This document shows positions 41,201 through 45,099 of a DNA stretch of 64,000 nucleotides, piece by piece. The notes below the pieces were generated by a model that was not told the DNA's origin, did no database searches, and saw only the letters and a list, made by a program, of their open reading frames with translations. Both the position numbers and the translations under genes were made by a program. Each line of letters begins with the position of its first letter. The first letter of the stretch is position 1. The DNA is from Porites lobata. Its lineage: Eukaryota; Cnidaria; Anthozoa; Scleractinia; Poritidae. Location of the stretch: contig CALNXK010000152.1 of assembly GCA_942486035.1 (NCBI GenBank), forward strand, positions 248,501 through 312,500. Reading direction: 5' to 3'.

Positions 41201-41564
41201 CAGCGTTTTTTTTAAGTACATGGAATTTTTACTTACGAGAAACAATGTTTGTAAAGGTAACATTGAGGGACGCGAAAGAGGATGTCGACGAAGTGTGTAT
41301 CGAGGTACAAAAAACTTCTGACAACGCAGGTGGAAAACCTGATTTTTGCCAAAAAATTAGTAGTTAACTGAGAACTGGGTACCCCCATTAGCACCCTCTT
41401 AATTAAGTAATTAAAAAGACTACCCAAAACCCGTTGTTTCACCGGTCTTTCAAGCAAAAACTTGATAACAATCATAATAATAATAATAATAAATTAACAC
41501 AAATAAAATTTCTCAGACTTACTGTTTTGCGCATTCGCCAGTTGAAACAAAGCGACAACTAAAA
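232..41564 (-). CDS. Gene B: large multidomain secreted or membrane protein (SRCR-CUB-FN3-trypsin-MAM2-CUB-FN3-FN3-CUB-FN3), partial
   Basis: Twenty exons were joined by reading GT-AG borders on the minus strand: 41564-41523, 33859-33545, 32744-32591, 31197-31004, 26963-26673, 25831-25633, 23756-23158, 20390-20259, 12338-12103, 11877-11793, 11270-11136, 10117-9885, 7841-7757, 7366-7210, 4904-4708, 3875-3588, 2758-2462, 1492-1339, 947-754 and 531-232. Every junction keeps phase and no internal stop appears, giving about 1,429 codons. Residue positions below count from the first codon of the signal-peptide exon. Every module boundary is a phase-1 intron, the signature of exon-shuffled extracellular proteins. 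The initiator exon was not found, and the last exon ends at a donor, so the C-terminus lies off the left edge. The domain families are well known. The whole-protein role is not, and extracellular proteolysis combined with matrix or cell-surface binding is an inference. Confidence 0.88.
754..947 (-). CDS. Gene B exon: CUB domain 3, second half
   Basis: The exon encodes EFIKICDNTGNEVFRRSGC, then VELPFGDESSITLAVSLSYR and the closing ARIQYTVLDKAQDSG (domain residues about 1213-1329). It aligns well with the second half of CUB2. It ends in phase 1 at a GTAACA donor and joins the last FN3 exon of the window. Confidence 0.86.
1339..1492 (-). CDS. Gene B exon: CUB domain 3, first half
   Basis: The exon encodes CEGSVNRSFGWLNLTQSSYN, then LNCSIQI and SFKYSYLGYC. 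It has the same phase-1 entry and phase-2 exit as the first halves of CUB1 and CUB2. The usual tryptophan after the second cysteine is replaced by SIQI. It was read by hand from the acceptor GCTTTAAG. Confidence 0.85.
2462..2758 (-). CDS. Gene B exon: fibronectin type III domain 3
   Basis: A phase 1-1 exon of 297 nt encodes a canonical FN3: PSRPPTNVRVENHGLNEFLV, RWDSLP, then LLGYNVYYKSL and YQISVAAFTAVGTGPRSS. This is the most typical FN3 of the four, with the PP.NV start and the GTGP.S turn. The other three have a WNVT-type start instead, so this domain has a separate origin or is less diverged. Confidence 0.93.
3588..3875 (-). CDS. Gene B exon: fibronectin type III domain 2
   Basis: A phase 1-1 exon of 288 nt encodes an FN3 domain that opens VPSWNITVSSITSSSALVYW and continues YYLVRFKEL, RGFTAYEVHAIAV and a closing TAEG. 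It is clearly similar to the last FN3 of the window (532 nt boundary, VPSWNVTITSKTSSSLTVQW), and both follow a CUB domain. This supports duplication of a CUB-FN3 unit. Confidence 0.9.
4481..4577. repeat. MITE hairpin of 97 bp
   Basis: GAAACTGCCCACCTACCCCT pairs with AGGATTAGGTGGGCAGTTTC. A related half-element lies near 48709-48795. A separate small hairpin, ACTTATTCCTTTTC with its inverse, lies just upstream at 4427-4461. Confidence 0.7.
4708..4904 (-). CDS. Gene B exon: CUB domain 2, second half
   Basis: The exon encodes EHLMLIKPDGSNIFNQEGC, then SLEVPFGDAEHLILDISLEY and VVNVKYSIVGQTLDSG, completing CUB domain 2 (residues about 900-1018). The VPFGD motif recurs as LPFGDE in CUB3. The exon leaves in phase 1 and is followed by an FN3 exon, as after CUB1 and CUB3. 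Confidence 0.87.
5806..5942. repeat. MITE with TIR GGTTGTTCAAACGTTGGATA
   Basis: The 30-bp terminal inverted repeat reads GGTTGTTCAAACGTTGGATA then GCGCTATCC, and it is repeated inverted at 5911-5942. The interior contains further GGATAGCGC and ATCCGGTGGATAG copies. It is in a gene B intron. Confidence 0.75.
6390..6643. repeat. ATT and ATC microsatellites
   Basis: An (ATT)n run lies at 6390-6439. A compound (ATTATC)n/(GTTATC)n run lies at 6518-6643. Both strands give false frames of poly-Ile or poly-Asn/Asp. Confidence 0.95.
6754..6994. repeat. MITE with TIR AGGGCCTGTTTAC
   Basis: AGGGCCTGTTTAC at 6754 is inverted at 6982-6994, and the subterminal GGTGGGGGACCCCAGATA also pairs. A second internal start, AGGGCCTGTTTACAGGGAGG near 6845, shows one copy inserted in or fused to another. 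Confidence 0.7.
7210..7366 (-). CDS. Gene B exon: CUB domain 2, first half
   Basis: The exon encodes CGGFLNETSGVLYKANGGEE, then HCIWKM and TFETIYLRYC. This is a CUB amino-terminal half with cysteine 1, cysteine 2 followed by tryptophan, and the phase-2 exit after the terminal cysteine. The frame was read by hand from the acceptor TTGTTCAG. Confidence 0.87.
7757..7841 (-). CDS. Gene B exon: MAM domain 2, end
   Basis: This 85-nt exon encodes VTFEGIKGLSFESDIAIDDV then SIYDRSCPG, closing MAM domain 2 (residues about 749-900 with the two previous exons). Phases are 0 in and 1 out, and the length equals the matching MAM1 exon. It lies at the edge of a dispersed repeat that starts near 7925. Confidence 0.92.
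7925..8478 (+). repeat. Dispersed repeat, copy 1 (direct copy at 52880-53408)
   Basis: Shared blocks with 52880-53408 in the same order and orientation are GATTGGCTAAAAGCACACGC, TGATGACCAAATTTGGA, GACCTGGGGA, CATCGATA followed by TAAGC, TTCGGCTTTCGTATCATAT and AAGATACTCAGCCTCATTCA. Copy 1 has an extra hairpin near 8393-8455 (GATCTCGAAGGGTGTTATCC paired with GGATAACACCCTCCTCGATC). Short frames in it, such as 7778-8008, are not genes. Confidence 0.75.
8781..8955. repeat. MITE with ACAAACATGGCCGCC repeats
   Basis: AGATCGTTTTCA at the left is inverted at 8944-8955. ACACAAACATGGCCGCCG occurs twice between 8885 and 8935, followed by TGACGTCA, a CRE-like palindrome. Confidence 0.6.
9885..10117 (-). 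CDS. Gene B exon: MAM domain 2, core
   Basis: The exon encodes KYFYIEASYHAFRDNAKLTF, then CLKFFYHMYGSDMGTLNVFS, ending YLSDT at a phase-0 GTAAAT donor. It aligns along its length with the core exon of MAM domain 1 and has an adjacent cysteine pair (SSCCLK) where MAM1 has one cysteine. A hairpin MITE lies in the intron about 70 bp upstream of the acceptor (10185-10275). Confidence 0.93.
10185..10275. repeat. Hairpin MITE just upstream of a MAM exon
   Basis: ATTAAAATTAGCCTGACTAG, then CCTCG, pairs with CGAGGCTAGTCAGGCTGATT then TTAAT. It sits about 70 bp upstream of the acceptor of the exon at 10117 and may cover its branch-point region. Confidence 0.7.
11136..11270 (-). CDS. Gene B exon: MAM domain 2, first part
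   Basis: The exon encodes SCDFDNGLCFGWSQSRQDVF then DWTLYSGPTPSSNTG, the opening of a second MAM domain, phase 1 at both ends. The two MAM openings are plainly similar, with the pattern C.FDNGLC.GW.QS, pointing to a tandem duplication within the gene. Confidence 0.9.
11793..11877 (-). CDS. Gene B exon: MAM domain 1, end
   Basis: This 85-nt exon encodes VIFEGIAGNSFTGDIAIDSV then EINSGNCPG, the typical carboxyl end of a MAM domain with the fourth cysteine. Its phases are 0 in and 1 out. It is too short for ordinary ORF finders and was recognised by its motif and its GT-AG borders. With the two earlier exons it makes a 151-codon domain, exactly the length of MAM domain 2. Confidence 0.92.
11976..12022. 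repeat. GAT microsatellite in the MAM1 intron
   Basis: A (GAT)n run with interruptions. It lies between the exons ending at 12103 and starting at 11877. Confidence 0.9.
12103..12338 (-). CDS. Gene B exon: MAM domain 1, core
   Basis: The exon encodes NYMYIETSSPRRPGDKAKL, then SCLSFYYHMYG and VGTLNVYSGNRKVF, ending NIILNGL at a phase-0 GTAAGA donor. The FYYHMYG and GTLNVY strands are diagnostic of MAM domains, and the cysteine before LSFYY is the conserved third one. MAM domains are adhesion and oligomerisation modules of extracellular proteins. Confidence 0.93.
12950..14350 (-). mobile_element. Non-LTR retrotransposon (LINE), 5'-truncated, with simple-repeat tail
   Basis: A minus-strand reverse transcriptase frame covers 14276-13152 and extends in sense upstream to about 14345 (GFRPKLSTGTALSHF). 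Motifs are VFLDLSKAFDTVDH, the GVPQGSILGPLLF strand, LYADDTVLYY with the catalytic aspartates, and the downstream KYLGV, all typical of CR1/L2/jockey-type LINEs. The endonuclease and first RT motifs are missing, the usual 5' truncation. After the stop a conserved 3' end (complement of 12981-13031) runs into an (ATT)n tail at 12950-12980. The truncated frame itself is open for 374 codons, so the copy is fairly young. Confidence 0.88.
15599..15717 (+). repeat. 5' LTR of the Ty3/gypsy element
   Basis: The 119-bp direct repeat TGTTAGAGGGTGG to CCGAAACA matches 20015-20133. It is short for an LTR, but the PBS-like TGGTACCAGGAG begins at the very next base, which fixes the boundary. Confidence 0.9.
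15885..17448 (+). pseudogene. Gag and protease region of the Ty3/gypsy element
   Basis: A start ATG at 15885 opens a frame that breaks near 15990, and the coding sense continues in another frame from about 16000. The long frame 16012-17448 holds a CX2CX4HX5C zinc knuckle (CRKCKAKNH) and the retroviral-type aspartic protease motif QIDSGSTCSILP. The frame stops at a TGA at 17446, where the start of the reverse transcriptase would be expected to read through. This is a nonsense mutation, probably from a Trp codon. Confidence 0.85.
17449..18601 (+). pseudogene. Reverse transcriptase and RNase H of the Ty3/gypsy element, broken
   Basis: Directly after the premature stop the sense continues with RT motifs: CIDSRPLN, FSLADIKNAFWHV, a GRMKWKRMPFGIS strand and the catalytic IADDILIWG. 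A frameshift near 17855 moves the sense to the frame 17865-18347. The RNase H start (VDASSSGL) is then interrupted by a local repeat, GTATGCATCGAGAG present twice around 18281-18345. The sense resumes in the frame 18386-18601 with the LSIVFGLDRFHTYTFGRK segment. Confidence 0.85.
18750..19802 (+). pseudogene. Integrase of the Ty3/gypsy element, broken
   Basis: The region contains the HHCC zinc-binding part (HQAHMG ... CEVC) and the catalytic DDE core: VDYYSDW, VTDCGKNYDS and HQSNGKAESAV. A TAA at 19446 breaks the frame. The C-terminal part continues at 19485-19802 with a basic GDTVGVKHKGLLKGQEWKKG domain. The order after RNase H is that of Ty3/gypsy. Confidence 0.87.
20015..20133 (+). repeat. 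3' LTR of the Ty3/gypsy element
   Basis: This is the second copy of the 119-bp repeat, preceded by a G-rich polypurine tract ending at 20014. It differs from the 5' copy at about eight positions, several of them clustered in the middle, so the insertion is not recent. Confidence 0.9.
20259..20390 (-). CDS. Gene B exon: MAM domain 1, first part
   Basis: The exon encodes WCTFDNGLCSGWNQSTSDDF, then DWTL and a Ser/Thr/Gly/Pro-rich loop, the standard opening of a MAM domain with its first cysteine pair. It is phase 1 at both ends. The next exon of this domain is nearly 8 kb away at 12338, because the intron has taken in the Ty3/gypsy element at 15599-20133 and the LINE at 12950-14350. Confidence 0.9.
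20467..20603. repeat. MITE with a near-perfect 60-bp hairpin
   Basis: TGTTATTCACCGG at the left is inverted at 20591-20603, and the arms continue through GGTCCGTATTGGGAGAAACT and GGTACTC with few mismatches. The loop is CGAGGCCGTA. The GTCCGTA motif recurs in the hairpin at 21642-21757 and near 22855, so these may all be parts of one larger element. Confidence 0.75.
21642..21757. repeat. MITE hairpin
   Basis: CTTATTAGCCGAGTTTTCGG, then TCCGTACT, pairs with AGTACGGACCGAAAAAACGA then GGCTAATAAG at 21728-21757. Confidence 0.7.
21928..22763. repeat. Tandem duplication of a 0.4-kb block
   Basis: Copies lie at about 21928-22329 and 22345-22763 with an offset near 420-430 bp. Shared landmarks in order are AAGTTTATTC, ACTGTAAGT, AACGCTGGAGT or GACGCTGGAGT, GGCAAAGAAGCTT, TTTTCAAACACTGACTAGAAT and AAAGTCAACATCC. 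No reading frame is kept, so this is not a gene duplication. Confidence 0.7.
23158..23756 (-). CDS. Gene B exon: trypsin domain, catalytic aspartate and serine
   Basis: This 599-nt exon completes an S1 serine protease (domain residues about 332-598). SNDIALIKL carries the catalytic aspartate, CWITGWGTLSSGG follows, and DTCQGDSGGPLVCEF carries the catalytic serine and, six residues before it, the aspartate of a trypsin-type specificity pocket. SWGYRCA and KYGVYAKV supply the glycines that keep the pocket open. All triad residues are intact, so an active protease cutting after Arg or Lys is expected. Position 225 appears to be Tyr rather than Pro. After the protease the chain continues (VIPPAVSPQNQSVSAL) into MAM domains, so the protease lies mid-chain rather than at the C-terminus. 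Confidence 0.95.
23842..24485 (+). CDS. Secreted cysteine-rich peptide, prokineticin/astakine-like, three exons, nested in a gene B intron
   Basis: Exons are 23842-23916, 24023-24163 and 24387-24485, joined by phase-0 GT-AG introns. The product is 104 residues. Exon 1 is ATG, a basic start (MKK), a hydrophobic core and VSA, a signal peptide. Exon 2 encodes 47 residues with six cysteines spaced C-x5-C-x4-CC-x12-C-x9-C. Exon 3 encodes 32 residues with two more cysteines (C-x21-C-x4-C overall) and a TAA stop. Prokineticin/astakine ligands share nearly this spacing in their first six cysteines and the same layout of signal exon then six-cysteine exon. This peptide lacks the extra cysteines of the vertebrate C-terminal half, and its N-terminus does not begin AVIT. 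Each exon length is a multiple of three, and an ATTAAA lies near 24526. A secreted signalling or defence peptide is inferred. Another colipase-fold or Dickkopf-like peptide is the main alternative. Confidence 0.8.
25012..25052. repeat. GAT microsatellite
   Basis: About a dozen GAT units in the intron that carries the nested peptide gene, downstream of that gene. Confidence 0.95.
25633..25831 (-). CDS. Gene B exon: trypsin domain, activation site and catalytic histidine
   Basis: The exon begins within FCGSRPSATSRIVGGS: a CG..RP linker, the activation site R|IVGG, then SWPWQVML, the CGGSLV strand and VVTAAHC with the catalytic histidine. The linker cysteine is the one that in trypsin-like zymogens pairs with a partner in VCLP, which is present in the next exon. 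After cleavage the upstream SRCR-CUB-FN3 part could therefore stay attached by a disulfide. The exon leaves in phase 2 at GTAAGT, and the following 1.9-kb intron carries a gene on the opposite strand. The reading frame also extends upstream to an ATG at 25871, through a hydrophobic stretch that overlaps the acceptor tract. Confidence 0.93.
26287..26424. repeat. Imperfect hairpin MITE
   Basis: GGTTTAATAGTACCGAGCTG with GAGAG, and TATGGAAGTGGGGC, pair with GGGGCTTACTTCCATA and CTCTCAGCGCTCCGGGATAT. It is in the intron before FN3 domain 1, on its downstream side. Confidence 0.5.
26673..26963 (-). CDS. Gene B exon: fibronectin type III domain 1
   Basis: A single phase 1-1 exon of 291 nt encodes one FN3 domain (residues about 235-332). 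It opens LPLSGWNVTVLMSSY. The FN3 hallmarks are the core tryptophan in IQWSSL, the ITGLRPSTMYRIGVYGID strand with its leucine and two tyrosines, and the terminal STTYG. The acceptor is preceded by a long T tract and the donor is GTAAAC. The domain sits directly before the protease and probably acts as a rigid spacer. Confidence 0.9.
27117..27355. repeat. MITE, GTTGTTTGAACG/GGGTTAA type
   Basis: CCAGTTGTTTGAACG with AATCCAGGGTTAAA at the left is loosely inverted at the right (GGGTTATCTTAACCCA, TTTGAACAACTTGG). Its outer end resembles that of the 5806-5942 element (GTTGTTCAAACG). Confidence 0.5.
28276..30660 (+). repeat. Long dispersed repeat, copy 1, carrying a 1.16-kb insertion
   Basis: This block matches, in inverted orientation, the block at 62640-63745. 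Shared landmarks in order are AAGCCGGCTTCCCGG, CAAATACAATAATTACTTAG, the CGTTTTCGTTTTC complement, GAACTCACCTGTCAAATTTG, ACGTAGAGCGTGACC and GACAGCTGTCAA. Copy 1 also carries an internal tandem unit near 30300-30450 and 30520-30640, with GAGCCCGCGATA and GGTCAGCGGA in both. No protein domain was found. Confidence 0.7.
28668..29826. mobile_element. TIR insertion of 1.16 kb inside repeat copy 1
   Basis: The ends TACAGCTGATTTC and GAAATCAGCTGTA are inverted. The pairing extends through GTGTATACACC and GACATGATTCGACGG to about 80 bp. The equivalent position in copy 2 (near 63340-63355) runs straight through without this sequence, so it looks like an empty site. A TA at each end suggests a Tc1/mariner-type target. 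Short frames inside (28762-28983, 29355-29756) show no transposase motif. Confidence 0.65.
31004..31197 (-). CDS. Gene B exon: CUB domain 1, second half
   Basis: The exon encodes EYVKIIDGGGNEILSHTGC, then a beta-rich stretch ending VKIKFAILKNSIYS, which completes the CUB domain (residues about 119-235). It enters in phase 2 and leaves in phase 1 at GTACGT. The third CUB cysteine is seen in the SHTGC motif. The expected partner of the last CUB cysteine is not evident in this half, as in CUB2 and CUB3, so the fold keeps a reduced disulfide set. Confidence 0.88.
32208..32277. repeat. AAT microsatellite
   Basis: A (AAT)n run with one ACAACA interruption. It gives a false poly-Asn tail to the plus frame at 31940-32278. 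Confidence 0.95.
32591..32744 (-). CDS. Gene B exon: CUB domain 1, first half
   Basis: The exon reads CSRTINGTYGDIDINSTSGYY and continues through ETCQWTI to QELNLVSC. This is the amino-terminal half of a CUB domain, with its first two cysteines and the tryptophan after the second. It enters in phase 1 and leaves in phase 2 after TGC AG, exactly where CUB2 and CUB3 of this gene are split. The adjacent pair of bases AG is completed by the first base of the exon at 31197 to give serine. CUB domains are extracellular beta-sandwich modules that mediate protein binding, often near proteases. Confidence 0.88.
33545..33859 (-). CDS. Gene B exon: SRCR domain
   Basis: One 315-nt exon, phase 1 at both ends, encodes a complete scavenger receptor cysteine-rich domain (residues about 15-119). 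It opens with LRLVGGSGSSEGRVEVF, followed by WGTVCDD, ARVVCRQLGY, IWLDDVNCQGNE and the closing ASVVCYG. Six cysteines are present, the group A pattern. In vertebrates group A SRCR domains are usually split between exons and single-exon SRCR domains usually have eight cysteines, so this combination is mildly unusual. SRCR domains bind proteins and polyanionic ligands outside the cell. The next exon continues into a CUB domain. Confidence 0.93.
33985..35843. mobile_element. Long foldback element, 1.86 kb, TTAA-flanked
   Basis: The left arm starts TTAAGGTGGCTCGACTGG at 33985 and the right arm ends CCAGTCGAGCCACCTTAA at 35843. The inverted repeat runs about 800 bp on each side. Matched landmarks include GCATGCTATTTCACTG, ATAATTGAGGCAATTATGGC and GTGCACGTGCATATG. 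The centre near 34915 still pairs in part (CCGGAATATGCTAATAA with TTATTAGCATCTTCCGG). The TTAA at both ends resembles piggyBac-type target use. No transposase was seen. It lies in the first long intron of gene B. Confidence 0.85.
36105..36458. repeat. Tandem direct duplication next to the foldback
   Basis: Two related blocks, about 36107-36240 and 36348-36458, share CATATGATA, TTTTGTGAAATTTAC, GGACTGCCGGTCA and CCTTGACCAG in the same order. They abut the left end of the foldback at 36459, which itself carries CCGGTCA, so the duplication may be part of the same element. Confidence 0.6.
36459..38061. mobile_element. Second long foldback element, 1.6 kb, with GCAGACTGT-type subterminal repeats
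   Basis: The ends are inverted: TTACCGCCGGTCATGTTGAA at the left and TTCAACATGACCGAGTTACCGG at the right. Inside each end is a cluster of short repeats (GCAGACTGTGCAGACC). Arms of about 550 bp pair, for example ATTTCTTCAAATCTTACAGAT near 36972 with ATCTGTAAGATTTGAAGAAAT near 37515. An unpaired centre of about 480 bp lies at 37010-37487. No coding capacity was recognised. Confidence 0.8.
39984..40698. repeat. TIR element of 715 bp nested in the 2.5-kb element
   Basis: AAATGCGAGGGGATTATGTATTA at the left is inverted at the right (TAATACATAATCCCCTCGCATTT). The interior contains a further large hairpin, 40490-40633, whose arms begin ACACTTAATGTCAG and end CTGACATTAAGTGT, and a short one near 40090-40140 with GTATCCCG repeats. 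Confidence 0.7.
40838..41028. repeat. pogo/Tigger-like MITE
   Basis: The ends TACAGTGCAACCTCC and GTTTCCACTGTA are inverted and flanked by TA, the target used by Tc1/mariner/pogo elements. Interior CGACCACC and GGTGGTCGCATTAACGGG also pair. The CAGTG-AACC end is typical of pogo-like elements. It is 191 bp, with no coding sequence. Confidence 0.65.
41523..41564 (-). CDS. Gene B exon: signal peptide core
   Basis: This 42-nt exon reads LVVALFQLANAQN, a hydrophobic core followed by a plausible signal-peptidase site (ANA before QN). It ends at a strong GTAAGT donor in phase 1, which fits the phase-1 SRCR exon at 33859. Two acceptors are possible. TTACTTCAG starts the exon at 41564. TTTAACAG starts it at 41589 and adds the in-frame residues LFLSLFTS, which would lengthen the hydrophobic stretch. 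An in-frame stop lies just upstream of both and there is no in-frame ATG, so the initiator must be in an earlier exon. Linking this exon to the SRCR exon across a 7.7-kb intron is an inference from phase and order. Confidence 0.6.
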
Positions 41565-41782
41565 CTGAAGTAAATAAAGAAAGAAACAGCTGTTAAACAT
41601 AATCTTTTGACACTACAAATCGTATCAATCCGACTAATTAATTTTAATGTTCATGCCGTATTTGTATCTGAATAACACGGCTCGAAAAACCAGTATTTAC
41701 AGCGCCTAAAGTAATATCTGTCCAAGACGTTGCGGATATTAACTATCATGAATATGATGGCAGGACTACAAATTTTTGAATA

Positions 41783-42009
41783 AGGGACGGACCATTAGAA
41801 AAGATATGGGGGGGAGGGGAATTTTCGAGCTGCGGAAACTTAAGTTTCGTTATTAAATTCCTTGCATGAATTTTTCTTCGGCCTTAGCATGAATATTTTT
41901 TAGGATTAATTGGCGTGCACGATTTTTTTTTTCATTTAATTTTCCCTTGCGCGAATATTTTTTTTTGTCCTTCGCCGCCCCCCCATAAGTTTTCTAATGG
42001 TCCGTCCCT
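41783..42009. repeat. MITE with TIR AGGGACGGACCATTAGAAAA
   Basis: The 20-bp left end is inverted nearly exactly at 41990-42009 (TTTTCTAATGGTCCGTCCCT). The interior is G- then C/T-rich, with no frame. It lies about 200 bp upstream of the signal-peptide exon of gene B on the minus strand. Confidence 0.75.
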
Positions 42010-44340
42010 AAAGGTTGAATAACGAGAGTAGAGGTTGAAGATTTCAGGCCAGGGGGTCTTACTTTGACGCTCTATTGTCGCCAGCAGTAGATAAAGTTTC
42101 GAGTCGATCGACTGTTATTGATTAAAGGGGTAGTTTATAAAGAAAACTAAATTGCTGTGTATTAAAAATAAGAAAATTGAATATGGTTTGAGGAATAAAG
42201 TTAATCGAATCGGCAATGACCCTTTACATGATAGAGACAGTCAATTTGTTCTATAAAAATTATAGTTTAAAAACTTTACAAATGTAAAAGTGTAAGCAAG
42301 CTCTTAGCTCAAGGGCCATATGTCCAAGAAGGCCTTGGAGACAAAAAAGGAGACCCTTGAAATGCATTTATAATCATTCGGAGTGCGTCAAACTTGAGAA
42401 TTCAGCACTTTTTTAAAGATGCAACTTAAGTTGCGGAAGTTTAACTAGCCATCCGTAAGATTTTCATCTACCCAGGGGCCTATTTTAATAATTGTGGTAG
42501 ATTAAAATCTAACGCAATTCACATATTTGCACGCAAACGTATTGCAGCTTCGAACACAGCAAAAATTTATTGGCTTGCCTTTTTTGCTTCACTTTATATA
42601 ACAGAGCTGTGTTTCACGCTATAACAAGATTATGGAAAATTTTAAAATCAACAAGGGCTCAACCCTATATATTACACAAAGACTTTCTCCTACACCGGCA
42701 ACTCACGGTATGGCAAATGCCATTTTAAGAGTCATGCATATTTTTGCCCTGTTTGGGCTCGATGGTGGTAGTATATAGAGAACATCGATCATCAAGCAAA
42801 ACCGAGAAATGCTTACAATTTTAGATGAGCGCTAGGTCAGGCGATATACAGTGTATGATTGATCACACACCTAGCATATGACTCGTTGGGTGCCGTTAGG
42901 TGTCGATATCAACTTGGCGGCACTTTTGACTCCGCTTGTGTTAGTTCAGTCATATAGTGAATGACTAGCTGAGTCTACTCGCATACACCTAAGTGACTCT
43001 CTTGGCTTGTTATCTTAGCGGACAATGATAGTAGTGGTTTAGTCCGTATACGCCTCCGACTAGGCATTCATTTTAGTTTTTGTTTTTCTCGTTTGCCTAC
43101 GCGCCAGCGCATCAACGCGCTCAGCCAGATAGAAAGTTCTGCACGTTTAGTAAGGGTTGATATGGGGTTGAAATGGCCTTGTATAATATTTTTCACTAAT
43201 AAGCGGAAGAGTTCTCTTACGTGGCTTTTGTCTAACATATTGTGAAAAATCGGTCTAAAAAGTGGGTGCAAAGAATTTTTGTTAGCCTACTGTTACCTCC
43301 TTCCCTCTTTATTACGTAACAATAAAAATGTAACAGTGGTTATAAGACTTATAACGGCTAAAATAATTTCATCTTTATGTCAACTTCTACCAATTCATTT
43401 AACTTATTGAGTTATTTTAAACTGTTATTTAAAAGAAAAGCAAAAGATTGAAAAGCATCACTTTGTGCGACTAACCAGTCATTGGTAGCCTTTACACAAG
43501 AGCCTAAATAAGCTAAGAAATATTTCGAGACAAGTAAATTTTAATTACTTCAAGTAAAATAAAGGTTCACACACAACCGATGTTTATTTTCTTCAGGTTA
43601 AATAAGGTCATTTTCCCACGCACCATAATTAAGATTGATTGACATGTTTTGCCTTTCTCAATGCTCAAGAAACTGCAAGTCAGCTAAGTCGGTCATAAGG
43701 ATGGTTTTCAAGTCGCTTGAAACTTTCTTGAATCGTTTTAACTTTCCGACTTTAATGAGATGCAAAGTAAAGTTACTTGAGATTTTGCTTAGGTCTTCAC
43801 ACACTAATTTTTGGCTAAGTAAAACTTAGCAGCTCTTAAGTCTTACTTAATAGCCTAGTGTAAAGACAACCATTTTCTGTTAATACAAGGCTTAATATCC
43901 GATGCGTGAACTGGCTCAGGTCATCAGATAGATTACACAGCATAGTCTATTTTGCCGTTAACAAACAATCAAGCAATTACTTACTTGGTAAAAGGCACAC
44001 CTTTCCAATCTTGCAAAAAACAGATTGCAAGGACATATTGTCAACTAGGCAGCACCTTTTGGATTTCTTGCTAATTCGTGATTGAAAGCACCGTTAAAAG
44101 TTCACACGCCGCAATAGCCACTGACCTAGAACAAGTTACCTAGAACTCAAGCTTTTGTGTTATTGGAATTTGATTAACATTCCATTGCTGAACACAGGTA
44201 GGTGACGCGGCAATTACTGCGCTCGCGAGAGCAGACGAATTCAAAATGCTATTTCTGGCGAATGAGCCTGCGAAGAAGGCAGAAATAAATATTTTGACGG
44301 CACGAGATACAACAGGGCCTGGGTTCTAGGCCGGGTGCAC
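42010..44340. other. Intergenic stretch with no recognised gene
   Basis: Apart from the weak MITE at 43490-43866, I see no domain, convincing exon or RNA gene on either strand. The missing first exon of gene B could lie here, upstream of the signal-peptide exon, but I could not identify it. Confidence 0.4.
43490..43866. repeat. Possible MITE with CTTTACAC ends
   Basis: CCTTTACACAAGAGCC at the left is loosely inverted at the right (GCCTAGTGTAAAGAC), and CTAAGTAAAACTTAG is a local palindrome inside. The pairing is weak. Confidence 0.35.
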
Positions 44341-44351
44341 CATGGGTAGCC

Positions 44352-44400
44352 ATATCGAGGGTATATAAAGCAGCGTATATCACGTGTACGTCATCTAGGC
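44352..44400 (+). promoter_or_regulatory. Candidate TATA promoter
   Basis: GGGTATATAAAGCAGC near 44358-44373 is a strong TATA-type sequence in an otherwise GC-richer stretch. It lies about 1.3 kb upstream of the recombinase-like frame at 45657. CACGTG lies close by. No transcript start can be proved from sequence. Confidence 0.35.
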
Positions 44401-45099
44401 TTCTGAACCAACCTCTCTTTGGTTTTTTCTTTTATTTTTGTTTTTTGTCCTTTTTAGGAGCAGTCTATTCTCGATTACATTGTAAAGTCCCGTAGGAAGG
44501 GCTTTGAGCTTGAGCCTTGGTTCCTACCCAGATTTCCTGCCCGCATTTTTTCCCTACGGGGTTTTTTTGGGCAGGTTTTTTCTGGCCTCCGTCTTACCGC
44601 ATTCGTTTCAGTTGTAAGCGGTAGCTCAGCTCTGCTAGTTTTCTTATCTTATGTACTTGTTTGGTTTTTCAGAGTTGTCTAGATGTTCCTTTACTTAATA
44701 TATTTACGTTAGATGTATATGAAATAAATCACTTGATTTTTTATATGTTTATTTTTTATGTATACTTAGTTCAGCTGTCCGGGGACCGCTCTTTAAGTGG
44801 CGAGGTATGTCTAGCTTGACGCAGTTTGATTGCTTACAATGTGACAGACTTCTTGTTAGGGTTGTTAGCCTTTTGTTTACCCTTGTTTTCGTACCCTAGC
44901 CTTTTCTGGTAGCCTAACTGGCAATTGGCCTACATGCCTTGTTGGGTACTTTAGTGAACGATTCTCAGTTCTTTCCCGGCGCTCAGCCTCTGCGGTCCTT
45001 CAGTGTTCCCTGTCCCAGTTATTCGTTGATCAGAATTTTATTTAGTTTCCCCAGCCTAACTGGCAGCTTAACTGGCAGCTCTACTAGCAGTCTTACTGA

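Larger units (their letters stand above)
38862..41402. mobile_element. TIR element of 2.5 kb with nested hairpins
   Basis: The left end, TTAATTGAGGGTGCCAATGGGG, is inverted at the right end (CCCCCATTAGCACCCTCTTAATTAA). Copies of a subterminal motif, TTAGTAGTTAACTGA, lie at 38883-38960 (three) and near 41358. Between the ends are nested inverted repeats at 39120-39228, 39984-40698 and 40838-41028. A 97-codon plus-strand frame at 39477-39770 is not recognisable, and no transposase domain was seen, so the element appears non-autonomous. Confidence 0.6.
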
